64,000 nucleotides of DNA from Paralysiella testudinis (GCF_016894345.1 NZ_CP069798.1:372001-436000); one strand, 5' to 3'. Numbered from the stretch's first letter, positions 25,734 through 40,700 are shown. The notes: a model not told the origin generated them from the letters alone. Numbers and translations are program-made.

Positions 25734-28700
25734 TTAAATCACAATCACCCCTTGTTGAATGTATACATCGTTACTTGTGTCACCACCCGCAGTACTGTGG
25801 CGATAAACATCGTAGCTGATGCCGTCTTCTACTGCTGTATTAACCTTGCTCCAGCTATCAGTTCCATCGCCCAATTTTATTTGTCCTTGGCCATCGCTAT
25901 TCCAGTTGCCTTTACTACTACCACCGCCTAAGTCAACTTTATTTACCGATGTTCCAGTAACATATAATGGGCCTGTATTCGTAGTATCTGCCAGTAAATC
26001 AGCATACTTGATATCAACAGTAGCATTGCCCGCCATTTGGATTTTTTCAAATCCGGTAAAATTAGCTGAAGACATGTGCGTAATGTCGGTACCCCAAGGT
26101 TCAGTAGCGCTATTCAAAATCAAAGTATCAATACCGCTGCCACCGTTAATTTTAGCATCACGATCTACGTTGGAATAAATACCGCCCCAAGTAACAATAT
26201 CATTACCTGCACCCATATCTATGGTTGGCACACCTATACCATTTCCGAGTTCAAATCGAATAGTAAGTTGATCATTACCGTTCCCAAATAAAATACTGGC
26301 ATTGTTATTAACACCATCGGTAACAACAGTATTATTGCCATTACCCATATCAACAGTGGTTCCACCTTGAATACGGCCGCCAACGGATAAAATATCATTC
26401 CCCTCACCCATATTAACCGTAGCAGAATTGACATAGCCGCCAACGGATAAAATATCATTCCCCTCACCCATATTAACCGTAGCAGAATTGACATAGCCGG
26501 CAACAGAAACAACATCATCTCCACCGCCCATGTAAACTTTGCCATCTGTAGTAAGATTACGGCCAATTGTTAAGGTGTCTTTACCGATATCGGAACCGTC
26601 ATCAACCAGTGTCCCAGCACCAGATGCCATTTTATAGCCATCCGTAAATGGATTACCGTTAGCCACCCCGCCAATTACAAGGGCATTGTACATATCTTTT
26701 TCAACATACAGGCTGTCATCACCAAGCCCCAGTATAACAATGCTGTTATCATATAAATAAGCACCACTGCCACTACCTGTATTCACAGCAGTCCCATCTA
26801 AAGGTTGATCTGCTCTTAGTGCTTTGCCCGTATCAGTAAGTACAATACTATCATTGCCGGAACCCATATCAATGATGCTGTTACCTCTTACATTGCCACC
26901 TTGTAAACGCAATACATCATTACCCGCACCAAGAAGAACTGTAGCAGAAGCGATATCATCACGATCACCGGCTACAGAAGAATAATCACCCACAATCACC
27001 GTATCATTACCGCTGCCGGCTGTTACCCAGCTGCGGTCGATACCAATAATGTCATTACCCACAATCAAAGTATTGTTTCCCTCACCCAGCGCAACGCCAC
27101 CATTTTGGTTATTACTGCCAATACTTTGTGATAATTTTACGTAGTCATCCCCGCCCAATGTTTGTAATACGGCACCTCGCTCAATATTACCAATGCCTAT
27201 ATCTGCTTGCACCTTGCCTTCTTCCCCATAACCAATCAGCACCTTATCAGAATTCTCACTGGTAAATTGATACTTTGTATCCCCGGTATTGGTTGAGAAA
27301 GCTTTGCCACTGGAATCAACACCATTGGATGAATTCACAGTTTGATAATACAAAACTGGTATGGACAAGATATTGTCAACTGTAAACTTAACATCCAACG
27401 GTTTTGAAACCAAGCCTGTAGCATCAACTGCCACTACCTTATAGCCGGTAAACACATTCGGCAATGTTTCAAAGTCATTATTCGGATTGCTGCTGATGGC
27501 AGAACCTGTGGTTGCCAATGCACCACCCATAGTAGTTAGATAAACTCTGCCTTGGGCGTCAATACTGTATTTACCATCAGCACTGGTATTGCCGATTAGC
27601 TTACCTGCCGCATCAGCAAACTGATAATTTATAACCGCATTATCTTTATCGGTAGCAGCTACAGTACCAACCGGGTTTGCTGCGAGCTGATTCTCAAAAT
27701 AACGTATACTGATTTCACTATTTGCCGCATCAGTTGCAACCAATTCAGGTTTGTAAGGGGCAGTTTGCTCAGTGGTGGCTTGATTACCCGCCGCATCTGT
27801 CGACAACGCCGTAACTTTGGAACCATCTCTTACCATACTTTCAGGTAGCGTTACCTTGCCTGTTGCCGCATCAAATACCAAGCCGGCAGGTTGATCACCG
27901 GAAATAGCCCATGTCGTTCCATTTTTGATAACCGTTGTGCTCTTAGCAGCGCCAGTCTCATCAATAAATTCAATCACAATTGTCCGTGTATTGTCAGCTC
28001 CTCCTCCTTGAGAGCTAACTGTCATGCTACCGCCATCGTTTACAATAATGCTGGCAGGATTTGCTACGGTGTCTACGCTGATTTCCTTGGCCGCTGATAC
28101 GCTACTGCCTTTCACCGTCGCCGTCAGTTTGTCCGCGCCTTCGCCCATTGCGGTGATATTCGCTTGGCTTACCGGAATGCTCCAAGTGCCGTCAGCTTTA
28201 ACCACAGATTCACCAACCTTATTGCCCGACGCATCGGTCAATACGATGGTTTGGCCTTCTTTACCTGTGCCGGTAACGTTGAAACCCGCAGCAGCTTCTG
28301 CTTTGTTTACTACGTCATCGCCCGCAACCTTATCAATGGCCACGCTTGGGTTCGATCCGGCTGTTGTGCTGCCTTCGGCACTTTGGTTGCCCGCAGCGTC
28401 TTGCGCCGTTGCCTTAACAGTGCTGCCATCGGCCACTTTGTCGGCAGGAATGGTCGCGGTGGTGCCGCCTGCGACTACGCTCGGAATAGTGTCCGTGTTG
28501 TCCGAAGTCCAGCTGCCGTCGGCATTTTTGGTCAGGGTCACAGGCACTGCGGCAGTGCCGTTTTCCGGTGTTACTTGAACCGTTACCTTGTCGCCCGGTT
28601 TGGCATCCGCCGGCAAACCCACAGTTACTTCGCCGTTGGCTCCCCCACTAACCGTCGGCGCACTCGGCGCTACGGTGTCTACGCTGATTTCCTTGGCCGC

Positions 28701-31700
28701 TGATACGCTACTGCCTTTCACCGTCGCCGTCAGTTTGTCCGCGCCTTCGCCCATTGCGGTGATATTCGCTTGGCTTACCGGAATGCTCCAAGTGCCGTCA
28801 GCTTTAACCACAGATTCACCAACCTTATTGCCCGACGCATCGGTCAATACGATGGTTTGGCCTTCTTTACCTGTGCCGGTAACGTTGAAACCCGCAGCAG
28901 CTTCTGCTTTGTTTACTACGTCATCGCCCGCAACCTTATCAATGGCCACGCTTGGGTTCGATCCGGCTGTTGTGCTGCCTTCGGCACTTTGGTTGCCCGC
29001 AGCGTCTTGCGCCGTTGCCTTAACAGTGCTGCCATCGGCCACTTTGTCGGCAGGAATGGTCGCGGTGGTGCCGCCTGCGACTACGCTCGGAATAGTGTCC
29101 GTGTTGTCCGAAGTCCAGCTGCCGTCGGCATTTTTGGTCAGGGTCACAGGCACTGCGGCAGTGCCGTTTTCCGGTGTTACTTGAACCGTTACCTTGTCGC
29201 CCGGTTTGGCATCCGCCGGCAAACCCACAGTTACTTCGCCGTTGGCTCCCCCACTAACCGTCGGCGCACTCGGCGCGGTTACGTCCGGGGCGGTTACATT
29301 GGTCGCACCCGATTCGTTACCTGCTTTATCTGTGGCGCTAACCGGCAGCTTGCTGCCTTCCGGCTGCACCGGAATGGTGATGCTGTAGTCACCTTTGTCG
29401 TCGCCGTCAGCTTTAACCACAGATTCACCAACCTTATTGCCCGACGCATCGGTCAATACGATGGTTTGGCCTTCTTTACCTGTGCCGGTAACGTTGAAAC
29501 CCGCAGCAGCTTCTGCTTTGTTTACTACGTCATCGCCCGCAACCTTATCAATGGCCACGCTTGGGTTCGATCCGGCTGTTGTGCTGCCTTCGGCACTTTG
29601 GTTGCCCGCAGCGTCTTGCGCCGTTGCCTTAACAGTGCTGCCATCGGCCACTTTGTCGGCAGGAATGGTCGCGGTGGTGCCGCCTGCGACTACGCTCGGA
29701 ATAGTGTCCGTGTTGTCCGAAGTCCAGCTGCCGTCGGCATTTTTGGTCAGGGTCACAGGCACTGCGGCAGTGCCGTTTTCCGGTGTTACTTGAACCGTTA
29801 CCTTGTCGCCCGGTTTGGCATCCGCCGGCAAACCCACAGTTACTTCGCCGTTGGCTCCCCACTAACCGTCGGCGCACTCGGCGCTACGGTGTCTACGCTG
29901 ATTTCCTTGGCCGCTGATACGCTACTGCCTTTCACCGTCGCCGTCAGTTTGTCCGCGCCTTCGCCCATTGCGGTGATATTCGCTTGGCTTACCGGAATGC
30001 TCCAAGTGCCGTCAGCTTTAACCACAGATTCACCAACCTTATTGCCCGACGCATCGGTCAATACGATGGTTTGGCCTTCTTTACCTGTGCCGGTAACGTT
30101 GAAACCCGCAGCAGCTTCTGCTTTGTTTACTACGTCATCGCCCGCAACCTTATCAATGGCCACGCTTGGGTTCGATCCGGCTGTTGTGCTGCCTTCGGCA
30201 CTTTGGTTGCCCGCAGCGTCTTGCGCCGTTGCCTTAACAGTGCTGCCATCGGCCACTTTGTCGGCAGGAATGGTCGCGGTGGTGCCGCCTGCGACTACGC
30301 TCGGAATAGTGTCCGTGTTGTCCGAAGTCCAGCTGCCGTCGGCATTTTTGGTCAGGGTCACAGGCACTGCGGCAGTGCCGTTTTCCGGTGTTACTTGAAC
30401 CGTTACCTTGTCGCCCGGTTTGGCATCCGCCGGCAAACCCACAGTTACTTCGCCGTTGGCTCCCCACTAACCGTCGGCGCACTCGGCGCTACGGTGTCTA
30501 CGCTGATTTCCTTGGCCGCTGATACGCTACTGCCTTTCACCGTCGCCGTCAGTTTGTCCGCGCCTTCGCCCATTGCGGTGATATTCGCTTGGCTTACCGG
30601 AATGCTCCAAGTGCCGTCAGCTTTAACCACAGATTCACCAACCTTATTGCCCGACGCATCGGTCAATACGATGGTTTGGCCTTCTTTACCTGTGCCGGTA
30701 ACGTTGAAACCCGCAGCAGCTTCTGCTTTGTTTACTACGTCATCGCCCGCAACCTTATCAATGGCCACGCTTGGGTTCGATCAGGCTGTTGTGCTGCCTT
30801 CGGCACTTTGGTTGCCCGCAGCGTCTTGCGCCGTTGCCTTAACAGTGCTGCCATCGGCCACTTTGTCGGCAGGAATGGTCGCGGTGGTGCCGCCTGCGAC
30901 TACGCTCGGAATAGTGTCCGTGTTGTCCGAAGTCCAGCTGCCGTCGGCATTTTTGGTCAGGGTCACAGGCACTGCGGCAGTGCCGTTTTCCGGTGTTACT
31001 TGAACCGTTACCTTGTCGCCCGGTTTGGCATCCGCCGGCAAACCCACAGTTACTTCGCCGTTGGCTCCCCACTAACCGTCGGCGCACTCGGCGCTACGGT
31101 GTCTACGCTGATTTCCTTGGCCGCTGATACGCTACTGCCTTTCACCGTCGCCGTCAGTTTGTCCGCGCCTTCGCCCATTGCGGTGATATTCGCTTGGCTT
31201 ACCGGAATGCTCCAAGTGCCGTCAGCTTTAACCACAGATTCACCAACCTTATTGCCCGACGCATCGGTCAATACGATGGTTTGGCCTTCTTTACCTGTGC
31301 CGGTAACGTTGAAACCCGCAGCAGCTTCTGCTTTGTTTACTACGTCATCGCCCGCAACCTTATCAATGGCCACGCTTGGGTTCGATCCGGCTGTTGTGCT
31401 GCCTTCGGCACTTTGGTTGCCCGCAGCGTCTTGCGCCGTTGCCTTAACAGTGCTGCCATCGGCCACTTTGTCGGCAGGAATGGTCGCGGTGGTGCCGCCT
31501 GCGACTACGCTCGGAATAGTGTCCGTGTTGTCCGAAGTCCAGCTGCCGTCGGCATTTTTGGTCAGGGTCACAGGCACTGCGGCAGTGCCGTTTTCCGGTG
31601 TTACTTGAACCGTTACCTTGTCGCCCGGTTTGGCATCCGCCGGCAAACCCACAGTTACTTCGCCGTTGGCTCCCCACTAACCGTCGGCGCACTCGGCGCT

Positions 31701-34700
31701 ACGGTGTCTACGCTGATTTCCTTGGCCGCTGATACGCTACTGCCTTTCACCGTCGCCGTCAGTTTGTCCGCGCCTTCGCCCATTGCGGTGATATTCGCTT
31801 GGCTTACCGGAATGCTCCAAGTGCCGTCAGCTTTAACCACAGATTCACCAACCTTATTGCCCGACGCATCGGTCAATACGATGGTTTGGCCTTCTTTACC
31901 TGTGCCGGTAACGTTGAAACCCGCAGCAGCTTCTGCTTTGTTTACTACGTCATCGCCCGCAACCTTATCAATGGCCACGCTTGGGTTCGATCCGGCTGTT
32001 GTGCTGCCTTCGGCACTTTGGTTGCCCGCAGCGTCTTGCGCCGTTGCCTTAACAGTGCTGCCATCGGCCACTTTGTCGGCAGGAATGGTCGCGGTGGTGC
32101 CGCCTGCGACTACGCTCGGAATAGTGTCCGTGTTGTCCGAAGTCCAGCTGCCGTCGGCATTTTTGGTCAGGGTCACAGGCACTGCGGCAGTGCCGTTTTC
32201 CGGTGTTACTTGAACCGTTACCTTGTCGCCCGGTTTGGCATCCGCCGGCAAACCCACAGTTACTTCGCCGTTGGCTCCCCACTAACCGTCGGCGCACTCG
32301 GCGCTACGGTGTCTACGCTGATTTCCTTGGCCGCTGATACGCTACTGCCTTTCACCGTCGCCGTCAGTTTGTCCGCGCCTTCGCCCATTGCGGTGATATT
32401 CGCTTGGCTTACCGGAATGCTCCAAGTGCCGTCAGCTTTAACCACAGATTCACCAACCTTATTGCCCGACGCATCGGTCAATACGATGGTTTGGCCTTCT
32501 TTACCTGTGCCGGTAACGTTGAAACCCGCAGCAGCTTCTGCTTTGTTTACTACGTCATCGCCCGCAACCTTATCAATGGCCACGCTTGGGTTCGATCCGG
32601 CTGTTGTGCTGCCTTCGGCACTTTGGTTGCCCGCAGCGTCTTGCGCCGTTGCCTTAACAGTGCTGCCATCGGCCACTTTGTCGGCAGGAATGGTCGCGGT
32701 GGTGCCGCCTGCGACTACGCTCGGAATAGTGTCCGTGTTGTCCGAAGTCCAGCTGCCGTCGGCATTTTTGGTCAGGGTCACAGGCACTGCGGCAGTGCCG
32801 TTTTCCGGTGTTACTTGAACCGTTACCTTGTCGCCCGGTTTGGCATCCGCCGGCAAACCCACAGTTACTTCGCCGTTGGCTCCCCACTAACCGTCGGCGC
32901 ACTCGGCGCTACGGTGTCTACGCTGATTTCCTTGGCCGCTGATACGCTACTGCCTTTCACCGTCGCCGTCAGTTTGTCCGCGCCTTCGCCCATTGCGGTG
33001 ATATTCGCTTGGCTTACCGGAATGCTCCAAGTGCCGTCAGCTTTAACCACAGATTCACCAACCTTATTGCCCGACGCATCGGTCAATACGATGGTTTGGC
33101 CTTCTTTACCTGTGCCGGTAACGTTGAAACCCGCAGCAGCTTCTGCTTTGTTTACTACGTCATCGCCCGCAACCTTATCAATGGCCACGCTTGGGTTCGA
33201 TCCGGCTGTTGTGCTGCCTTCGGCACTTTGGTTGCCCGCAGCGTCTTCCGCCGTTGCCTTAACAGTGCTGCCATCGGCCACTTTGTTGGCAGGAATGGTC
33301 GCGGTGGTGTCGACTGCGGCTACGTTCGGAATAGTGTCCGTGTTGTCCGAAGTCCAGCTGCCGTCGGCATTTTTGGTCAGGGTCACAGGCACTGCGGCAG
33401 TGCCGTTTTCCGGTGTTACTTGAACCGTTACCTTGTCGCCCGGTTTGGCATCCGCCGGCAAACCCACAGTTACTTCGCCGTTGGCTCCCCACTAACCGTC
33501 GGCGCACTCGGCGCTACGGTGTCTACGCTGATTTCCTTGGCCGCTGATACGCTACTGCCTTTCACCGTCGCCGTCAGTTTGTCCGCGCCTTCGCCCATTG
33601 CGGTGATATTCGCTTGGCTTACCGGAATGCTCCAAGTGCCGTCAGCTTTAACCACAGATTCACCAACCTTATTGCCCGACGCATCGGTCAATACGATGGT
33701 TTGGCCTTCTTTACCTGTGCCGGTAACGTTGAAACCCGCAGCAGCTTCTGCTTTGTTTACTACGTCATCGCCCGCAACCTTATCAATGGCCACGCTTGGG
33801 TTCGATCCGGCTGTTGTGCTGCCTTCGGCACTTTGGTTGCCCGCAGCGTCTTGCGCCGTTGCCTTAACAGTGCTGCCATCGGCCACTTTGTCGGCAGGAA
33901 TGGTCGCGGTGGTGCCGCCTGCGACTACGCTCGGAATAGTGTCCGTGTTGTCCGAAGTCCAGCTGCCGTCGGCATTTTTGGTCAGGGTCACAGGCACTGC
34001 GGCAGTGCCGTTTTCCGGTGTTACTTGAACCGTTACCTTGTCGCCCGGTTTGGCATCCGCCGGCAAACCCACAGTTACTTCGCCGTTGGCTCCCCACTAA
34101 CCGTCGGCGCACTCGGCGCTACGGTGTCTACGCTGATTTCCTTGGCCGCTGATACGCTACTGCCTTTCACCGTCGCCGTCAGTTTGTCCGCGCCTTCGCC
34201 CATTGCGGTGATATTCGCTTGGCTTACCGGAATGCTCCAAGTGCCGTCAGCTTTAACCACAGATTCACCAACCTTATTGCCCGACGCATCGGTCAATACG
34301 ATGGTTTGGCCTTCTTTACCTGTGCCGGTAACGTTGAAACCCGCAGCAGCTTCTGCTTTGTTTACTACGTCATCGCCCGCAACCTTATCAATGGCCACGC
34401 TTGGGTTCGATCCGGCTGTTGTGCTGCCTTCGGCACTTTGGTTGCCCGCAGCGTCTTCCGCCGTTGCCTTAACAGTGCTGCCATCGGCCACTTTGTTGGC
34501 AGGAATGGTCGCGGTGGTGTCGACTGCGGCTACGTTCGGAATAGTGTCCGTGTTGTCCGAAGTCCAGCTGCCGTCGGCATTTTTGGTCAGGGTCACAGGC
34601 ACTGCGGCAGTGCCGTTTTCCGGTGTTACTTGAACCGTTACCTTGTCGCCCGGTTTGGCATCCGCCGGCAAACCCACAGTTACTTCGCCGTTGGCTCCCC

Positions 34701-37700
34701 ACTAACCGTCGGCGCACTCGGCGCTACGGTGTCTACGCTGATTTCCTTGGCCGCTGATACGCTACTGCCTTTCACCGTCGCCGTCAGTTTGTCCGCGCCT
34801 TCGCCCATTGCGGTGATATTCGCTTGGCTTACCGGAATGCTCCAAGTGCCGTCAGCTTTAACCACAGATTCACCAACCTTATTGCCCGACGCATCGGTCA
34901 ATACGATGGTTTGGCCTTCTTTACCTGTGCCGGTAACGTTGAAACCCGCAGCAGCTTCTGCTTTGTTTACTACGTCATCGCCCGCAACCTTATCAATGGC
35001 CACGCTTGGGTTCGATCCGGCTGTTGTGCTGCCTTCGGCACTTTGGTTGCCCGCAGCGTCTTGCGCCGTTGCCTTAACAGTGCTGCCATCGGCCACTTTG
35101 TCGGCAGGAATGGTCGCGGTGGTGCCGCCTGCGACTACGCTCGGAATAGTGTCCGTGTTGTCCGAAGTCCAGCTGCCGTCGGCATTTTTGGTCAGGGTCA
35201 CAGGCACTGCGGCAGTGCCGTTTTCCGGTGTTACTTGAACCGTTACCTTGTCGCCCGGTTTGGCATCCGCCGGCAAACCCACAGTTACTTCGCCGTTGGC
35301 TCCCCACTAACCGTCGGCGCACTCGGCGCTACGGTGTCTACGCTGATTTCCTTGGCCGCTGATACGCTACTGCCTTTCACCGTCGCCGTCAGTTTGTCCG
35401 CGCCTTCGCCCATTGCGGTGATATTCGCTTGGCTTACCGGAATGCTCCAAGTGCCGTCAGCTTTAACCACAGATTCACCAACCTTATTGCCCGACGCATC
35501 GGTCAATACGATGGTTTGGCCTTCTTTACCTGTGCCGGTAACGTTGAAACCCGCAGCAGCTTCTGCTTTGTTTACTACGTCATCGCCCGCAACCTTATCA
35601 ATGGCCACGCTTGGGTTCGATCCAGGCTGTTGTGCTGCCTTCGGCACTTTGGTTGCCCGCAGCGTCTTGCGCCGTTGCCTTAACAGTGCTGCCATCGGCC
35701 ACTTTGTCGGCAGGAATGGTCGCGGTGGTGCCGCCTGCGACTACGCTCGGAATAGTGTCCGTGTTGTCCGAAGTCCAGCTGCCGTCGGCATTTTTGGTCA
35801 GGGTCACAGGCACTGCGGCAGTGCCGTTTTCCGGTGTTACTTGAACCGTTACCTTGTCGCCCGGTTTGGCATCCGCCGGCAAACCCACAGTTACTTCGCC
35901 GTTGGCTCCCCACTAACCGTCGGCGCACTCGGCGCTACGGTGTCTACGCTGATTTCCTTGGCCGCTGATACGCTACTGCCTTTCACCGTCGCCGTCAGTT
36001 TGTCCGCGCCTTCGCCCATTGCGGTGATATTCGCTTGGCTTACCGGAATGCTCCAAGTGCCGTCAGCTTTAACCACAGATTCACCAACCTTATTGCCCGA
36101 CGCATCGGTCAATACGATGGTTTGGCCTTCTTTACCTGTGCCGGTAACGTTGAAACCCGCAGCAGCTTCTGCTTTGTTTACTACGTCATCGCCCGCAACC
36201 TTATCAATGGCCACGCTTGGGTTCGATCAGGCTGTTGTGCTGCCTTCGGCACTTTGGTTGCCCGCAGCGTCTTGCGCCGTTGCCTTAACAGTGCTGCCAT
36301 CGGCCACTTTGTCGGCAGGAATGGTCGCGGTGGTGCCGCCTGCGACTACGCTCGGAATAGTGTCCGTGTTGTCCGAAGTCCAGCTGCCGTCGGCATTTTT
36401 GGTCAGGGTCACAGGCACTGCGGCAGTGCCGTTTTCCGGTGTTACTTGAACCGTTACCTTGTCGCCCGGTTTGGCATCCGCCGGCAAACCCACAGTTACT
36501 TCGCCGTTGGCTCCCCACTAACCGTCGGCGCACTCGGCGCTACGGTGTCTACGCTGATTTCCTTGGCCGCTGATACGCTACTGCCTTTCACCGTCGCCGT
36601 CAGTTTGTCCGCGCCTTCGCCCATTGCGGTGATATTCGCTTGGCTTACCGGAATGCTCCAAGTGCCGTCAGCTTTAACCACAGATTCACCAACCTTATTG
36701 CCCGACGCATCGGTCAATACGATGGTTTGGCCTTCTTTACCTGTGCCGGTAACGTTGAAACCCGCAGCAGCTTCTGCTTTGTTTACTACGTCATCGCCCG
36801 CAACCTTATCAATGGCCACGCTTGGGTTCGATCAGGCTGTTGTGCTGCCTTCGGCACTTTGGTTGCCCGCAGCGTCTTGCGCCGTTGCCTTAACAGTGCT
36901 GCCATCGGCCACTTTGTCGGCAGGAATGGTCGCGGTGGTGCCGCCTGCGACTACGCTCGGAATAGTGTCCGTGTTGTCCGAAGTCCAGCTGCCGTCGGCA
37001 TTTTTGGTCAGGGTCACAGGCACTGCGGCAGTGCCGTTTTCCGGTGTTACTTGAACCGTTACCTTGTCGCCCGGTTTGGCATCCGCCGGCAAACCCACAG
37101 TTACTTCGCCGTTGGCTCCCCACTAACCGTCGGCGCACTCGGCGCTACGGTGTCTACGCTGATTTCCTTGGCCGCTGATACGCTACTGCCTTTCACCGTC
37201 GCCGTCAGTTTGTCCGCGCCTTCGCCCATTGCGGTGATATTCGCTTGGCTTACCGGAATGCTCCAAGTGCCGTCAGCTTTAACCACAGATTCACCAACCT
37301 TATTGCCCGACGCATCGGTCAATACGATGGTTTGGCCTTCTTTACCTGTGCCGGTAACGTTGAAACCCGCAGCAGCTTCTGCTTTGTTTACTACGTCATC
37401 GCCCGCAACCTTATCAATGGCCACGCTTGGGTTCGATCCGGCTGTTGTGCTGCCTTCGGCACTTTGGTTGCCCGCAGCGTCTTGCGCCGTTGCCTTAACA
37501 GTGCTGCCATCGGCCACTTTGTCGGCAGGAATGGTCGCGGTGGTGCCGCCTGCGACTACGCTCGGAATAGTGTCCGTGTTGTCCGAAGTCCAGCTGCCGT
37601 CGGCATTTTTGGTCAGGGTCACAGGCACTGCGGCAGTGCCGTTTTCCGGTGTTACTTGAACCGTTACCTTGTCGCCCGGTTTGGCATCCGCCGGCAAACC

Positions 37701-40700
37701 CACAGTTACTTCGCCGTTGGCTCCCCACTAACCGTCGGCGCACTCGGCGCTACGGTGTCTACGCTGATTTCCTTGGCCGCTGATACGCTACTGCCTTTCA
37801 CCGTCGCCGTCAGTTTGTCCGCGCCTTCGCCCATTGCGGTGATATTCGCTTGGCTTACCGGAATGCTCCAAGTGCCGTCAGCTTTAACCACAGATTCACC
37901 AACCTTATTGCCCGACGCATCGGTCAATACGATGGTTTGGCCTTCTTTACCTGTGCCGGTAACGTTGAAACCCGCAGCAGCTTCTGCTTTGTTTACTACG
38001 TCATCGCCCGCAACCTTATCAATGGCCACGCTTGGGTTCGATCCGGCTGTTGTGCTGCCTTCGGCACTTTGGTTGCCCGCAGCGTCTTGCGCCGTTGCCT
38101 TAACAGTGCTGCCATCGGCCACTTTGTCGGCAGGAATGGTCGCGGTGGTGCCGCCTGCGGCTACGCTCGGAATAGTGTCCGTGTTGTCCGAAGTCCAGCT
38201 GCCGTCGGCATTTTTGGTCAGGGTCACAGGCACTGCGGCAGTGCCGTTTTCCGGTGTTACTTGAACCGTTACCTTGTCGCCCGGTTTGGCATCCGCCGGC
38301 AAACCCACAGTTACTTCGCCGTTGGCTCCCCACTAACCGTCGGCGCACTCGGCGCTACGGTGTCTACGCTGATTTCCTTGGCCGCTGATACGCTACTGCC
38401 TTTCACCGTCGCCGTCAGTTTGTCCGCGCCTTCGCCCATTGCGGTGATATTCGCTTGGCTTACCGGAATGCTCCAAGTGCCGTCAGCTTTAACCACAGAT
38501 TCACCAACCTTATTGCCCGACGCATCGGTCAATACGATGGTTTGGCCTTCTTTACCTGTGCCGGTAACGTTGAAACCCGCAGCAGCTTCTGCTTTGTTTA
38601 CTACGTCATCGCCCGCAACCTTATCAATGGCCACGCTTGGGTTCGATCCGGCTGTTGTGCTGCCTTCGGCACTTTGGTTGCCCGCAGCGTCTTGCGCCGT
38701 TGCCTTAACAGTGCTGCCATCGGCCACTTTGTCGGCAGGAATGGTCGCGGTGGTGCCGCCTGCGACTACGCTCGGAATAGTGTCCGTGTTGTCCGAAGTC
38801 CAGCTGCCGTCGGCATTTTTGGTCAGGGTCACAGGCACTGCGGCAGTGCCGTTTTCCGGTGTTACTTGAACCGTTACCTTGTCGCCCGGTTTGGCATCCG
38901 CCGGCAAACCCACAGTTACTTCGCCGTTGGCTCCCCACTAACCGTCGGCGCACTCGGCGCTACGGTGTCTACGCTGATTTCCTTGGCCGCTGATACGCTA
39001 CTGCCTTTCACCGTCGCCGTCAGTTTGTCCGCGCCTTCGCCCATTGCGGTGATATTCGCTTGGCTTACCGGAATGCTCCAAGTGCCGTCAGCTTTAACCA
39101 CAGATTCACCAACCTTATTGCCCGACGCATCGGTCAATACGATGGTTTGGCCTTCTTTACCTGTGCCGGTAACGTTGAAACCCGCAGCAGCTTCTGCTTT
39201 GTTTACTACGTCATCGCCCGCAACCTTATCAATGGCCACGCTTGGGTTCGATCCGGCTGTTGTGCTGCCTTCGGCACTTTGGTTGCCCGCAGCGTCTTGC
39301 GCCGTTGCCTTAACAGTGCTGCCATCGGCCACTTTGTCGGCAGGAATGGTCGCGGTGGTGCCGCCTGCGACTACGCTCGGAATAGTGTCCGTGTTGTCCG
39401 AAGTCCAGCTGCCGTCGGCATTTTTGGTCAGGGTCACAGGCACTGCGGCAGTGCCGTTTTCCGGTGTTACTTGAACCGTTACCTTGTCGCCCGGTTTGGC
39501 ATCCGCCGGCAAACCCACAGTTACTTCGCCGTTGGCTCCCCACTAACCGTCGGCGCACTCGGCGCTACGGTGTCTACGCTGATTTCCTTGGCCGCTGATA
39601 CGCTACTGCCTTTCACCGTCGCCGTCAGTTTGTCCGCGCCTTCGCCCATTGCGGTGATATTCGCTTGGCTTACCGGAATGCTCCAAGTGCCGTCAGCTTT
39701 AACCACAGATTCACCAACCTTATTGCCCGACGCATCGGTCAATACGATGGTTTGGCCTTCTTTACCTGTGCCGGTAACGTTGAAACCCGCAGCAGCTTCT
39801 GCTTTGTTTACTACGTCATCGCCCGCAACCTTATCAATGGCCACGCTTGGGTTCGATCCGGCTGTTGTGCTGCCTTCGGCACTTTGGTTGCCCGCAGCGT
39901 CTTCCGCCGTTGCCTTAACAGTGCTGCCATCGGCCACTTTGTCGGCAGGAATGGTCGCGGTGGTGCCGCCTGCGACTACGCTCGGAATAGTGTCCGTGTT
40001 GTCCGAAGTCCAGCTGCCGTCGGCATTTTTGGTCAGGGTCACAGGCACTGCGGCAGTGCCGTTTTCCGGTGTTACTTGAACCGTTACCTTGTCGCCCGGT
40101 TTGGCATCCGCCGGCAAACCCACAGTTACTTCGCCGTTGGCTCCCCACTAACCGTCGGCGCACTCGGCGCTACGGTGTCTACGCTGATTTCCTTGGCCGC
40201 TGATACGCTACTGCCTTTCACCGTCGCCGTCAGTTTGTCCGCGCCTTCGCCCATTGCGGTGATATTCGCTTGGCTTACCGGAATGCTCCAAGTGCCGTCA
40301 GCTTTAACCACAGATTCACCAACCTTATTGCCCAACGCATCGGTCAATACGATGGTTTGGCCTTCTTTACCTGTGCCGGTAACGTTGAAACCCGCAGCAG
40401 CTTCTGCTTTGTTTACTACGTCATCGCCCGCAACCTTATCAATGGCCACGCTTGGGTTCGATCCGGCTGTTGTGCTGCCTTCGGCACTTTGGTTGCCCGC
40501 AGCGTCTTGCGCCGTTGCCTTAACAGTGCTGCCATCGGCCACTTTGTCGGCAGGAATGGTCGCGGTGGTGCCGCCTGCGACTACGCTCGGAATAGTGTCC
40601 GTGTTGTCCGAAGTCCAGCTGCCGTCGGCATTTTTGGTCAGGGTCACAGGCACTGCGGCAGTGCCGTTTTCCGGTGTTACTTGAACCGTTACCTTGTCGC

